From Saprospiraceae bacterium (GTDB lineage: Bacteria; Bacteroidota; Bacteroidia; Chitinophagales; Saprospiraceae): DNA of 64,000 nt. Positions within the stretch are counted from its first letter, which is position 1; each line of letters starts with the position of its first letter. The notes beneath the pieces were generated by a model. That model was given only the letters and a program-made list of their open reading frames with translations, had not been told where the DNA came from and did no database searches. Below, one piece after another: positions 18,608 to 26,268 of this stretch. The position numbers and the translations under genes are program-made. The stretch lies in contig JAHBTW010000001.1 of the NCBI GenBank assembly GCA_019638385.1, forward strand, positions 558,001-622,000. The letters run 5' to 3'.

Positions 18608-20821
18608 ATGAAAAACCAAATACGAGCCGCTTGCGCAGCAGTCTTCCTCATTTTTTCCGGAAGCGCATCTTACTTGGCCGCTCAACCCGCTGTGCCGGAA
18701 CTGGAATGGCCGGAGCAAGCACAAGACACAGCTAAAGCATTGATTTACAACATTCCCGAAGTGAAGGTGTTGGGTGAAAAGCCTCGCCTGATGGGCGACA
18801 TACCCGGTTCAGCCGCATTTATCTCGCCTGCTTCATTGAAGACAATCAATCCGATCAACGGCAATGAAGCCTTGCGCACCGTTGCCGGCCTGCATGTAGT
18901 GGAGGAAGAGGGCATCGGGATGCGGGTCAACATCGGTATTCGGGGGCTTGATCCCGACCGAAGCAGTCGGGTGCTTATTCTGGAAGATGGCGTGCCGGTA
19001 GCGCTGAATCCTTTTGGCGAGCCGCAGATGTATTACTCGCCGGCCATTGACCGTATGGAAGCCGTAGAGGTACTCAAAGGCAGCGGACAGATTTTATTCG
19101 GTCCCCAAACCATCGGCGGGGTCATCAATTACATTACTGCTGCGCCGCCGGCAAGCGAGGAGGGGCGCATCAGAATCACCGCCGGACAGAACGGCTTTTT
19201 CAGTAGCCTGCTGAGTTACGGCAACACAGTAGGGAATGCGGGGTTCAGAGTAGATTACTTGAGAAAACAAGCCGATAACATCGGTTCTACACAGTTTCGT
19301 ATCAACGACCTTACGGGGAAAGTGCTGCTCCGGCAGAGCGCCCGCGCCACACTCGGCCTCAAATGGGGCGTTTATGACGAGGTATCCAATTCTACCTACA
19401 TCGGCCTTACGCAGGCCATGTATGATCAGGGCGGGCAGGATTTTGTACAACTCGCTCCGGATGACCTGCTCAAGGTGCGTCGCTTTTCGGGAAGCGTATC
19501 GCACGAGTACCGCTTCACGCCGCTCATTCGGGTCAAAACCACTGCTTTCGGCTACACCACCGAGCGCAACTGGCAACGCCAGGATTTTGGGCGTACGCCC
19601 GCTACCTCCAACCTGACCGGCGTAGTATGGGGCGACGAAAGCATTCCCGGCGGCGCCATTTACATGCGTAATCAGAATGGGCATCGCGACCGGCAATTTG
19701 AAGTGGCAGGTATAGAGCCGCGCCTGACAGCTCATTTCGATGTCGGCAAAATTTCCAACAAACTGGAAACCGGCGCGCGGTACCTGTTTGAAAGAGCTTA
19801 CGAACAGCGTGTGAACGGCCGCAAAGCAGGCGCCGCTTCCGGCGCGTTGGTGGAGGACGAAATCCGCTCCGGACAGGCTTTGAGCGCTTATTTTCAAAAT
19901 CGGATGGAATTCAACCGCCGCATGTCGTTCAGCTTCGGCCTTCGGGCAGAATCCTATTTTTATGAACGCGACATTGCCCGCATTGCCTCTACGGACACCT
20001 CCATCGTGTCGAATACCCAAATATTTCAATGGATTCCGGGCATTGGACTCCAATACAACGCAACGGAAAACTGGACCTTTTTTACCGGAATCCATCGCGG
20101 GTTTGCTCCGCCGCGTGTGAAAGACGCCATTGCCAATAGCGGGGAAGTATATAACTTAGACCCGGAACTGAGTTGGAATTCCGAACTGGGGCTGCGCGGA
20201 ACTATCGGGAAAACCTTTTTCGTGGAATGGACGGCTTTTCATACCGATTTTTCCAATCAGATTATACCAATCTCAGAATCCTCCGGAGGAAGCGGATCGG
20301 GCCTGGTCAATGGGGGCCGTTCTTTGCACCGGGGCGTGGAAATGGCCGCCAACTGGAACGCCGGCGCTTTTTTCCTCCCCCAAAATCACACCTTAGAGCT
20401 GTATGCCGCCCTCACGTATGTAGATGCCAGATACAATGTCGATCGCTTCATCAACGAAGGGGATGCCGTGAACATCAACGGCAATCGCACGCCGTATGCG
20501 CCGGATTGGTTGTATTCCGCAGCGCTGCAATATGCTGCGCCCTTCGGATTGCAGGCTCGTTTTACCCTCAACGGACAATCGGCGCAATTCACCGATGAAC
20601 TCAATACCGAAACGCCCTCCGCTAATGGTGAAACCGGAAGGATAGATGCGCGGTTTACTTTGGACGGCTCGCTGAGCTATGCGCTACCCGGCGGCAAATG
20701 GAGTTTTCAGGCAGGGGTGAAAAACCTGACTGATGAGCGCTTCATCGCTACGCGCCGCCCGCAGGGCATCCGGGTGAATGTGCCGCGATTCCTGAGTGCG
20801 GGTGTGGAGTGGAGGTTTTGA
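18608..20821 (+). CDS. TonB-dependent receptor, FecA-like
   Basis: A 737-residue outer-membrane receptor, probably for an iron chelate. A signal peptide (cleavage near YLAAQP) is followed by a plug (PEVKVLGEKPRLMGDIPGSAAFIS, then RVNIGIRGLDPDRSSRVLILEDGVP and VEVLKGSGQILFGPQTIGGVINYIT) and a barrel with the late strands FTGIHRGFAPPRVKDA, NPELSWNSEL-like and GVKNLTDERFIATRRPQGI. It ends in an aromatic residue (GVEWRF), the usual barrel insertion signal. These segments match the Fe3+-dicitrate receptor type. A TACCTTTG -7 element lies 30 bp upstream and a heptamer repeat follows the stop. No sigma/anti-sigma pair is nearby. Confidence 0.85.
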   Translation: MKNQIRAACAAVFLIFSGSASYLAAQPAVPELEWPEQAQDTAKALIYNIPEVKVLGEKPRLMGDIPGSAAFISPASLKTINPINGNEALRTVAGLHVVEEEGIGMRVNIGIRGLDPDRSSRVLILEDGVPVALNPFGEPQMYYSPAIDRMEAVEVLKGSGQILFGPQTIGGVINYITAAPPASEEGRIRITAGQNGFFSSLLSYGNTVGNAGFRVDYLRKQADNIGSTQFRINDLTGKVLLRQSARATLGLKWGVYDEVSNSTYIGLTQAMYDQGGQDFVQLAPDDLLKVRRFSGSVSHEYRFTPLIRVKTTAFGYTTERNWQRQDFGRTPATSNLTGVVWGDESIPGGAIYMRNQNGHRDRQFEVAGIEPRLTAHFDVGKISNKLETGARYLFERAYEQRVNGRKAGAASGALVEDEIRSGQALSAYFQNRMEFNRRMSFSFGLRAESYFYERDIARIASTDTSIVSNTQIFQWIPGIGLQYNATENWTFFTGIHRGFAPPRVKDAIANSGEVYNLDPELSWNSELGLRGTIGKTFFVEWTAFHTDFSNQIIPISESSGGSGSGLVNGGRSLHRGVEMAANWNAGAFFLPQNHTLELYAALTYVDARYNVDRFINEGDAVNINGNRTPYAPDWLYSAALQYAAPFGLQARFTLNGQSAQFTDELNTETPSANGETGRIDARFTLDGSLSYALPGGKWSFQAGVKNLTDERFIATRRPQGIRVNVPRFLSAGVEWRF

Positions 20822-20823
20822 AA

Positions 20824-20843
20824 TAGCTCGCAGCTCATAGCTA
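20824..20843 (+). repeat. Heptamer-family repeat fragment
   Basis: Single arm read as TAGCTCGCAGCTCATAGCTA, immediately after the FecA-like stop codon. It is the reverse complement of AGCYNYG-type units seen at 32400, 35619, 48225 and 63665. Confidence 0.55.
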
Positions 20844-20857
20844 AAAAAAGATACAGT

Positions 20858-21775
20858 ATGACAACAATACAACCGGTTTCATTGGCCTCGTCCGGGCCGC
20901 TTGTTTCACCCATCGTGCTCGGCGTTATGAAATGGGGCGTTTGGGGCCGCCGGTTAGAGGCCCCTCAAATGCTGCGACTCATAGAGGAGAGCGCCGAATT
21001 GGGCATTACCACCTTCGACCATGCCGATATTTATGGCGATTATACCACAGAGGCGGAATTCGGCGAGGCGCTGAAGTTGCGTCCTTCGTTGCGGCAACAC
21101 ATCCAACTCATCAGCAAATGCGGTATCTGTATGATGACGCCCAATCACCCGCAGCATCGGCTTAAATCCTACAATACGAGCGCCCTGCACATCCGTCGTT
21201 CGGTGGAGCAATCGCTGCGCAATCTGCATACCGACCACCTCGATATACTGTTGATTCACCGCCCCGACCCACTGCTGCAACCCGATGAGGTGGCCGGCAT
21301 CTTTCAAACCCTGCAACAGGAGGGCAAGGTATTGCATTTCGGCGTGTCCAATTTTTCGCCTTCGCAGATGGAGGTATTGCAGGCCAAATTTCCCTTGGTC
21401 ACCAATCAGGTAAAAGCGAGCGCGATGCATCTTGCACCGTTCACCGACGGCACGTTCGATCAGTGCCTGCGTTACGGCATTCGCCCCACGGCATGGTCGC
21501 CGCTGGGCGGGGAGCGCTTTTTTACCGAACCGGACGATCCGCAAGTGGCGCGCATTCGCAGGACCTGTGCGGCCGTTGCAGCAGCGCACGGGGGCGTTGG
21601 CGAAGATCAGATCATGCTGGCCTTTCTGCTGCGGCATCCTGCGGGCATCGTACCTGTGATCGGCACGGGGAATATGGCGCGCGTACGGACTGCGGCAGAT
21701 GCGCTGCGCATACCGCTCACCCGGGAAGAGTGGTTTGAAATCTGGAGCGCTTCCACGGGGATGGAAGTGGATTGA
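20858..21775 (+). CDS. Aldo/keto reductase, YdhF-like
   Basis: A 305-residue NADPH-dependent oxidoreductase with the aldo-keto reductase barrel. The catalytic tetrad is visible as Asp and Tyr in FDHADIYGDY, Lys in LISKCGI and His in LLIHRPD. NADPH-binding segments are SNFSPSQMEVLQ and VIGTGNMARVRTA. The RLKSYNTSALHIRRSVEQSLRNL segment resembles YdhF. It starts 36 bp after the receptor gene; substrate unknown. Confidence 0.88.
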   Translation: MTTIQPVSLASSGPLVSPIVLGVMKWGVWGRRLEAPQMLRLIEESAELGITTFDHADIYGDYTTEAEFGEALKLRPSLRQHIQLISKCGICMMTPNHPQHRLKSYNTSALHIRRSVEQSLRNLHTDHLDILLIHRPDPLLQPDEVAGIFQTLQQEGKVLHFGVSNFSPSQMEVLQAKFPLVTNQVKASAMHLAPFTDGTFDQCLRYGIRPTAWSPLGGERFFTEPDDPQVARIRRTCAAVAAAHGGVGEDQIMLAFLLRHPAGIVPVIGTGNMARVRTAADALRIPLTREEWFEIWSASTGMEVD

Positions 21776-21798
21776 GGCATGAAAAGGCGCCGGCCGGT

Positions 21799-22395
21799 CT
21801 ATATCGTTTTGCAACGCCCGCGATCGCAGAGCATGGTGCGCTCCAACACGCCGTTTTCGTCGTATAACTTCAACTCGCCGTGTTCGTTATCACCGTCTAA
21901 ATAAGCGCCTTCGGCTTTTAAGTTTCCGTTGGGATAATACTCTTTAAAAGGGCCGTTCTCGGCGTTGTTGCTAAAAGTAACCGTTTCGCGCAGGGCGCCG
22001 GAGTCATAGTAGCTGCGCCATTCTCCCATCATTTCATTGGCTACATATTGTCCTTCGGTTTTACGCTTTCCGTTTTCGTGGTAAGCGCGGAAAGGGCCTT
22101 CAAACAAGCCGTTGCTATAAGTTTCCACATTCATCGTGTCGCCGGTATCATAGTACAATATCCGCAGCCCGTCTAAGGTGTCATTGCGGTATTGGGCTTC
22201 CTCTACGATTTGTTTTTGTGCATTGAGTTTTTTATACCAACCCTCTTTGGCATAGTTGGAACTGCGACGAAAATACTGCTCCGTGTATCCGAATTCATCC
22301 ACAACTTCTACCGGTTCCAATGGGTCGGAAACTTTCGGTTGGCAGGAGAAAAGGAAGAGGAGCAAAAGCGAGGCGAAAAGCGTCAATAGTTTCAT
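21799..22395 (-). CDS. MORN-type (YwqK-like) repeat lipoprotein
   Basis: A 198-residue lipoprotein with a signal peptide and lipobox (LFLFSC, Cys ~17). About five MORN-like repeats follow: DTLDGLRILYYDTGD, GLFEGPFRAYHENGKRKTEG, NEMMGEWRSYYDSGAL, NAENGPFKEYYPNGNLKAEG and NEHGELKLYDENG. The family is often labelled toxin-antitoxin YwqK antitoxin in databases, but no toxin is adjacent here; it is better called an envelope repeat protein. Start chosen at ATG 22395, which opens the lipoprotein signal. Confidence 0.8.
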   Translation of the reverse strand: MKLLTLFASLLLLFLFSCQPKVSDPLEPVEVVDEFGYTEQYFRRSSNYAKEGWYKKLNAQKQIVEEAQYRNDTLDGLRILYYDTGDTMNVETYSNGLFEGPFRAYHENGKRKTEGQYVANEMMGEWRSYYDSGALRETVTFSNNAENGPFKEYYPNGNLKAEGAYLDGDNEHGELKLYDENGVLERTMLCDRGRCKTI

Positions 22396-22439
22396 AAAGC
22401 TGTTGGTTTTTGGGTATGAACGCACTGACCGGCTTCAAA

Positions 22440-23597
22440 TTATACATACAATGCGACTTCCTTTTCGGTGATAACGTCGCCGCTGAGAATGATGAGGCGT
22501 TCTACCACGTTGCGCAATTCGCGGATGTTGCCGGTCCAGTTATATTGCTGCAGAGCCTTCATGGCGTCGTCGCTGATTTGTTTGGGCGCAATGCCGTATT
22601 CGCCGCATACCAACCGGATGAAGTGATCAACGAGCAGCGGAATATCGTCGCGACGGTCGTTGAGTGCCGGCGATTCGATGATGATGACGGCAAGGCGATG
22701 GTAGAGGTCTTCGCGAAAAGCGCCTTTTTCCATCTCGCGGCGCAGGTCTTTGTTGGTGGCTGCCACGATGCGCACATCCACAGGAATGTCCTTTTCGCCA
22801 CCGACGCGAGTGATGCGGTTTTCCTGAAGGGCGCGCAGCACTTTGGCCTGCGCAGAGAGGCTCATATCGCCGATTTCATCCAAAAACAGGGTGCCGCCAT
22901 GTGCCTGTTCAAACTTGCCGGTGCGTTGCTTGACCGCTGAGGTAAAAGAGCCTTTTTCGTGTCCGAATAGTTCGCTTTCAATGAGTTCGGAAGGAATGGC
23001 AGCACAGTTGACCTCCACGATGGGGCCGGTAGCGCGGGCGCTCAGCTCGTGCAACCAGCGGGCAATCAGCTCTTTGCCCGAACCGTTGGGGCCGGTTACC
23101 AATACGCGGGCGTCGGTGGGGGCTACCCGTTCGATCGTTTGACGGATGTGCAGAATGGGCGCCGAATTGCCGATGATTTCCTGCACCTTCGACTTGGCTA
23201 CGGCGCGTTTCAGCACTTTGGTTTCGCCGATGAGGGTGGATTTGTCCAGCGCATTGCGCACGGTAATGAGCAGGCGGTTGAGATCGGGCGGTTTGGAAAG
23301 GAAATCGAAGGCGCCTTTTTTCACAGCCTCCACGGCCGTTTCGATGGTGCCGTGTCCGGAAATCATGATGACGGGCGTATCGGGGGCAAGTTCTTGTATG
23401 CGCTCCAGCGCCTCCATACCGTCCATTTTGGGCATCTTGATGTCTAAGAGGATGATGTCGAAACTGCGCTGTTTGATTTTCACCAGCGCTTCGAGGCCGT
23501 CGGCGGCTTCCTCTACGTCGTATTTTTCAAATTGAAGAATTTCGCGTAGTGTGCGACGAATGGCGCCTTCGTCGTCCACGATTAAAATCTTGGCCAT
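22440..23597 (-). CDS. NtrC-type AAA+ response regulator lacking a DNA-binding domain
   Basis: A 385-residue two-component regulator. Residues ~1-120 are a receiver (DDEGAIRR, phospho-acceptor Asp in LLDIKMPKMDG, Lys in LSKPP). Residues ~140-365 are a sigma-54-type AAA+ domain with Walker A GPNGSGKE, Walker B TLFLDEIGDM and an arginine-finger region. The sigma-54 contact loop usually read as GAFTGA is GSFTSA. The protein ends at KEVALYV with no C-terminal Fis-type helix-turn-helix. It could act on sigma-54 without DNA binding or through another route. The partner may be the NtrY-like kinase at 32.4-35.1 kb. A TAAATTTG element lies at 23645-23652. Confidence 0.85.
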   Translation of the reverse strand: MAKILIVDDEGAIRRTLREILQFEKYDVEEAADGLEALVKIKQRSFDIILLDIKMPKMDGMEALERIQELAPDTPVIMISGHGTIETAVEAVKKGAFDFLSKPPDLNRLLITVRNALDKSTLIGETKVLKRAVAKSKVQEIIGNSAPILHIRQTIERVAPTDARVLVTGPNGSGKELIARWLHELSARATGPIVEVNCAAIPSELIESELFGHEKGSFTSAVKQRTGKFEQAHGGTLFLDEIGDMSLSAQAKVLRALQENRITRVGGEKDIPVDVRIVAATNKDLRREMEKGAFREDLYHRLAVIIIESPALNDRRDDIPLLVDHFIRLVCGEYGIAPKQISDDAMKALQQYNWTGNIRELRNVVERLIILSGDVITEKEVALYV

Positions 23598-23644
23598 GTG
23601 TTGATTTGTTATAGTGTTTCAAAAGAGCGTGTGACTTATGAGCG

Positions 23645-23652
23645 CAAATTTA
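23645..23652 (-). promoter_or_regulatory. -7 element TAAATTTG for the NtrC-like gene
   Basis: Minus-strand TAAATTTG, 47 bp upstream of the ATG at 23597. It lies in the divergent gap with the SH3-domain lipoprotein gene. Confidence 0.5.
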
Positions 23653-23763
23653 CATATCTCTGCGTATCGGGGCGAAATAGTTTTACCTTTAATTTCCCTC
23701 AACCGCCTCCAAGCACGTACCTTAGCGGTTCGTATTGTTACGACCGAAATTTGACCAAAAGCC

Positions 23764-24861
23764 ATGCGTACCTTACTTATTTTACTCATTATCGGGAGCC
23801 TGTGCTCCTGCGGGCAGCAACCGCCCGCCGAATCCGATACCGCTTCTTCTGCCAAAGTCCCTGCCGGTCCGGCACAATTTCAAACCGCCGTAGCCGACCT
23901 CCGCTTGCGCGAAACAGCCGGCGAAAAAGGCGTCATTGTAGCCGTTTTGCCGAAAGGCGCTGTGTTGGAAGACCTCGGCGAAGTGAGCGATTTTACCACC
24001 CGTGTAACATTGCGCGGCATCCACTACGACGAACCCTGGATCAAGGTAAAAACCGCTGCCGGGCAAGTGGGCTGGGTGTATGCCGGCGGCTTGAATTTCG
24101 ATCCGGGACAAAACTCTAAAACAGCCGATGTGCTGTTGCAAAAACGAGCCGCGTCCATTTTCGGGGAAGCGTATGTGAAGCGCCTCCGGGCGCATCAACG
24201 CGATTTTGCCGGCATCCGAACCGAGCAGGACTTTGCGCGCGTGCTACAGGAGAGCGCCGGGTTGCGCGACACTTTAGTGCGGATTTTAGAAAAGCGCATT
24301 CAGCCGGGTTCGGCAGAGGAGTTGCCCGATCTGTTCTGGGCGGGCGCTTTGTTCACCGGCTATCAGCCGCAGGTGGTGGCAGAGGGCACGGCTTATTACT
24401 TTTTTTGCGATTACCGGCAATGGGCCGCACCGGCCAGGCGAACGACCGGCCCACAAGACGATCTCTTTCTCGACTTGCAGTTCACCGCTTTCCCTGAAGA
24501 CAGCATCGAATACTTCTTTCCCGGCTGGACCATACAAACCTGGGATTACGGCGGCAGCAGCTTGCTCGGAAAAGGCGTTCACAAAGCGGTTTTGGATAAA
24601 ATTAACGCTCAAAGCGCGCCCGGCGGGTTGTTTGAATCTTTGCTTCTGAAAATGAAGGAGCAAGTGATAGGAGACATCACCGCTGCCGAAGCCTCCTTCT
24701 GGTACTCGCCCGAAGAGGCGCTCAAGGAATTGGACGGTATCATCGCTGCTAAATACAAAGTGCTGACACAGCAGGATGTGGTCGCACTCTTCACGCGCCG
24801 GCAACAGTTGGAAGACCCGAAAAAGCACGGCCTGACGGTAAATGCGCGCAAGGGGAGTTGA
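23764..24861 (+). CDS. SH3-domain lipoprotein
   Basis: A 365-residue predicted lipoprotein with lipobox LCSC (Cys ~18). Residues ~38-115 form a bacterial SH3 domain (VADLRLRETAGEKGVIVAVLPKGAVLEDLGE ... WIKVKTAAGQVGWVYAGGL), a fold often binding cell-wall peptides. The rest (residues ~120-365) is mostly helical and unrecognised, with an aromatic-rich patch (AYYFFCDYRQWAAP). It is divergent from the NtrC-like regulator and convergent with the HU-SPOR gene, so no operon is evident. Confidence 0.75.
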   Translation: MRTLLILLIIGSLCSCGQQPPAESDTASSAKVPAGPAQFQTAVADLRLRETAGEKGVIVAVLPKGAVLEDLGEVSDFTTRVTLRGIHYDEPWIKVKTAAGQVGWVYAGGLNFDPGQNSKTADVLLQKRAASIFGEAYVKRLRAHQRDFAGIRTEQDFARVLQESAGLRDTLVRILEKRIQPGSAEELPDLFWAGALFTGYQPQVVAEGTAYYFFCDYRQWAAPARRTTGPQDDLFLDLQFTAFPEDSIEYFFPGWTIQTWDYGGSSLLGKGVHKAVLDKINAQSAPGGLFESLLLKMKEQVIGDITAAEASFWYSPEEALKELDGIIAAKYKVLTQQDVVALFTRRQQLEDPKKHGLTVNARKGS

Positions 24862-24866
24862 GCCTG

Positions 24867-25829
24867 TTACTTGCTTTCCACCACGGCATCTTTCGCCAGT
24901 GACTTGCGCGCGGCGGCCAGCATTTCTTTGATTTCCCGTTCCTCCGTATAAGGGAAGGTAATGCCTACTTCGGTAAGGCTACCGACTTTTTTTGTGTAAG
25001 GATTCATGCCGAGTTCCTGAGCCTGACGGACCAATCGTTTCACATTATCTGCATTGCCGAAGCGGCCGATGCGAATGGAACAAACTTTCTGATCGGGCGG
25101 CAGGGTAGGGGCTTCGGTATCGTTTACAACGGGTTCGTCATCCTCATCGGCAGGCGGCGGAGTGTTTTCAGCGGGCGGCTCTGTTTGGCCGGGTTTCACG
25201 TTCAAAAAATCAGCGGGGATATCCTGCGTATCGGCTATTTCTTTGTTGGGTTTGGGCGCAAATTTCAATCCGTAAATGGTGCCTGAGATAACAACCACAG
25301 TGGCCAGCGTGAGCCATAGCAGGTTGCGCTGTAGCCATCCGGCGAGTGTTGCGGAAATGGGATCGCCGGCCGGGGCGGCTGCCGGATCAGAGGCAGGCGT
25401 TTCGGGGCGCCGCCGCAGGGTAGGGTAGTGTTGCAAAATGGGCAATCCGTGGGTGTCGGGATTGTAATTGACTTCGTCGGAGAGGAACTGGAGGTTTTGT
25501 TCAAAATCTTTGTACAAACGCCCTGCTCCGGGGATGGTAAACATTTCACGGCGGTCGAGGGCGGCTTGTATTTGAGCGGTGAAATCCGATACGGCGGCGG
25601 TGGCATCCGAGAGCGAGGCATTGAATCGCCGGGCTGCGGTTTGCGCCAGCAGCCCATCGTCGAGCACTAAGTTTTTATCAAAAGTGAGTTCCTTGGCCGG
25701 GGGCGATATTTTGCCTTGCACATGGTCTATGGCGGCGGGTTTGTAGCTACAGGTAATGGCGCCCAGACCAGGCAGGCCCACGCTGTTTTGTTCGTACAAC
25801 AGTTCTGCAATACAAGCGCTTATGTCCAT
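24867..25829 (-). CDS. HU-domain, transmembrane, SPOR protein
   Basis: A 320-residue protein with an unusual three-part layout found in Bacteroidota. The N-terminal ~150 residues are a tandem HU/IHF-like domain of the CCDC81 type (ISACIAELLYEQNSVGLPGLGAITCSY ... FTIPGAGRLYKDFEQNLQF). A single transmembrane helix follows (WLQRNLLWLTLATVVVISG), then an acidic/proline linker and a C-terminal SPOR domain (VCSIRIGRFGNADNVKRLV ...). SPOR binds denuded septal peptidoglycan. The HU-like part faces the cytoplasm and may bind DNA or protein. The start at ATG 25829 fits the HU domain. Confidence 0.8.
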   Translation of the reverse strand: MDISACIAELLYEQNSVGLPGLGAITCSYKPAAIDHVQGKISPPAKELTFDKNLVLDDGLLAQTAARRFNASLSDATAAVSDFTAQIQAALDRREMFTIPGAGRLYKDFEQNLQFLSDEVNYNPDTHGLPILQHYPTLRRRPETPASDPAAAPAGDPISATLAGWLQRNLLWLTLATVVVISGTIYGLKFAPKPNKEIADTQDIPADFLNVKPGQTEPPAENTPPPADEDDEPVVNDTEAPTLPPDQKVCSIRIGRFGNADNVKRLVRQAQELGMNPYTKKVGSLTEVGITFPYTEEREIKEMLAAARKSLAKDAVVESK

Positions 25830-25848
25830 TATTTTTTGTTTTGGGTTG

Positions 25849-26115
25849 TCAAATAACCGTTTCAAAAACCTCCATTTCTACTTCCAGCCACTCATCCAGG
25901 CCCTTGTACCAATCCACATGCGGTGAATGCGCATTACAACCGCCCCGAAAGGGAATACACTGGGTATATTCCCACTGCTTGCGGCAAGCCGGGCAGCGGG
26001 CAGCAGTAGCAAAGGTATTCCAAACATGCCCGCAGTCGCATTGCCAATAAGCGCCGCCGTCGGGTTCCCATTCGCATTTGGGGCACGCTATTTTTATGTT
26101 TTTGCCGTCGTTCAT
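25849..26115 (-). CDS. Small zinc-ribbon protein, 88 aa
   Basis: An 88-residue cytosolic protein with a double zinc ribbon: CPKC ... CDCGH ... CPAC, then a C-terminal QCIPFRGGC and an acidic tail. Its role is unknown; such ribbons often bind nucleic acid or partner proteins. A TATTTTTG element at 26120-26127 overlaps the expected promoter. It precedes the HU-SPOR gene by 19 bp, so the two are likely co-transcribed. Confidence 0.75.
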   Translation of the reverse strand: MNDGKNIKIACPKCEWEPDGGAYWQCDCGHVWNTFATAARCPACRKQWEYTQCIPFRGGCNAHSPHVDWYKGLDEWLEVEMEVFETVI

Positions 26116-26119
26116 ACTG

Positions 26120-26127
26120 CAAAAATA
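26120..26127 (-). promoter_or_regulatory. -7-like element TATTTTTG upstream of the zinc-ribbon gene
   Basis: Minus-strand match to TAnnTTTG only 4 bp from the start codon. This implies a very short leader or an alternative downstream start. Confidence 0.35.
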
Positions 26128-26268
26128 AGATAATGTAGTAATTTCTCGCGTTCCCGTTGATCTGCCGTCGGATGTTTGCGTCTCCTCCGATAGCCTTGCT
26201 TCAGCCCTCGCTGTGGGCGGATTCAATTAGTTTTCTTTTATACCTTTCGCAAAAAAAACAATAAAAGT

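Noticed and set aside
19094..20095. 333-codon minus-strand frame inside the FecA-like gene
   Set aside because: Antisense to conserved receptor sequence; no domain, no start context.
21799..22395. Toxin-antitoxin antitoxin (YwqK label)
   Set aside because: No partner gene is adjacent, and the protein is a lipoprotein with MORN repeats, so the label is not supported here.
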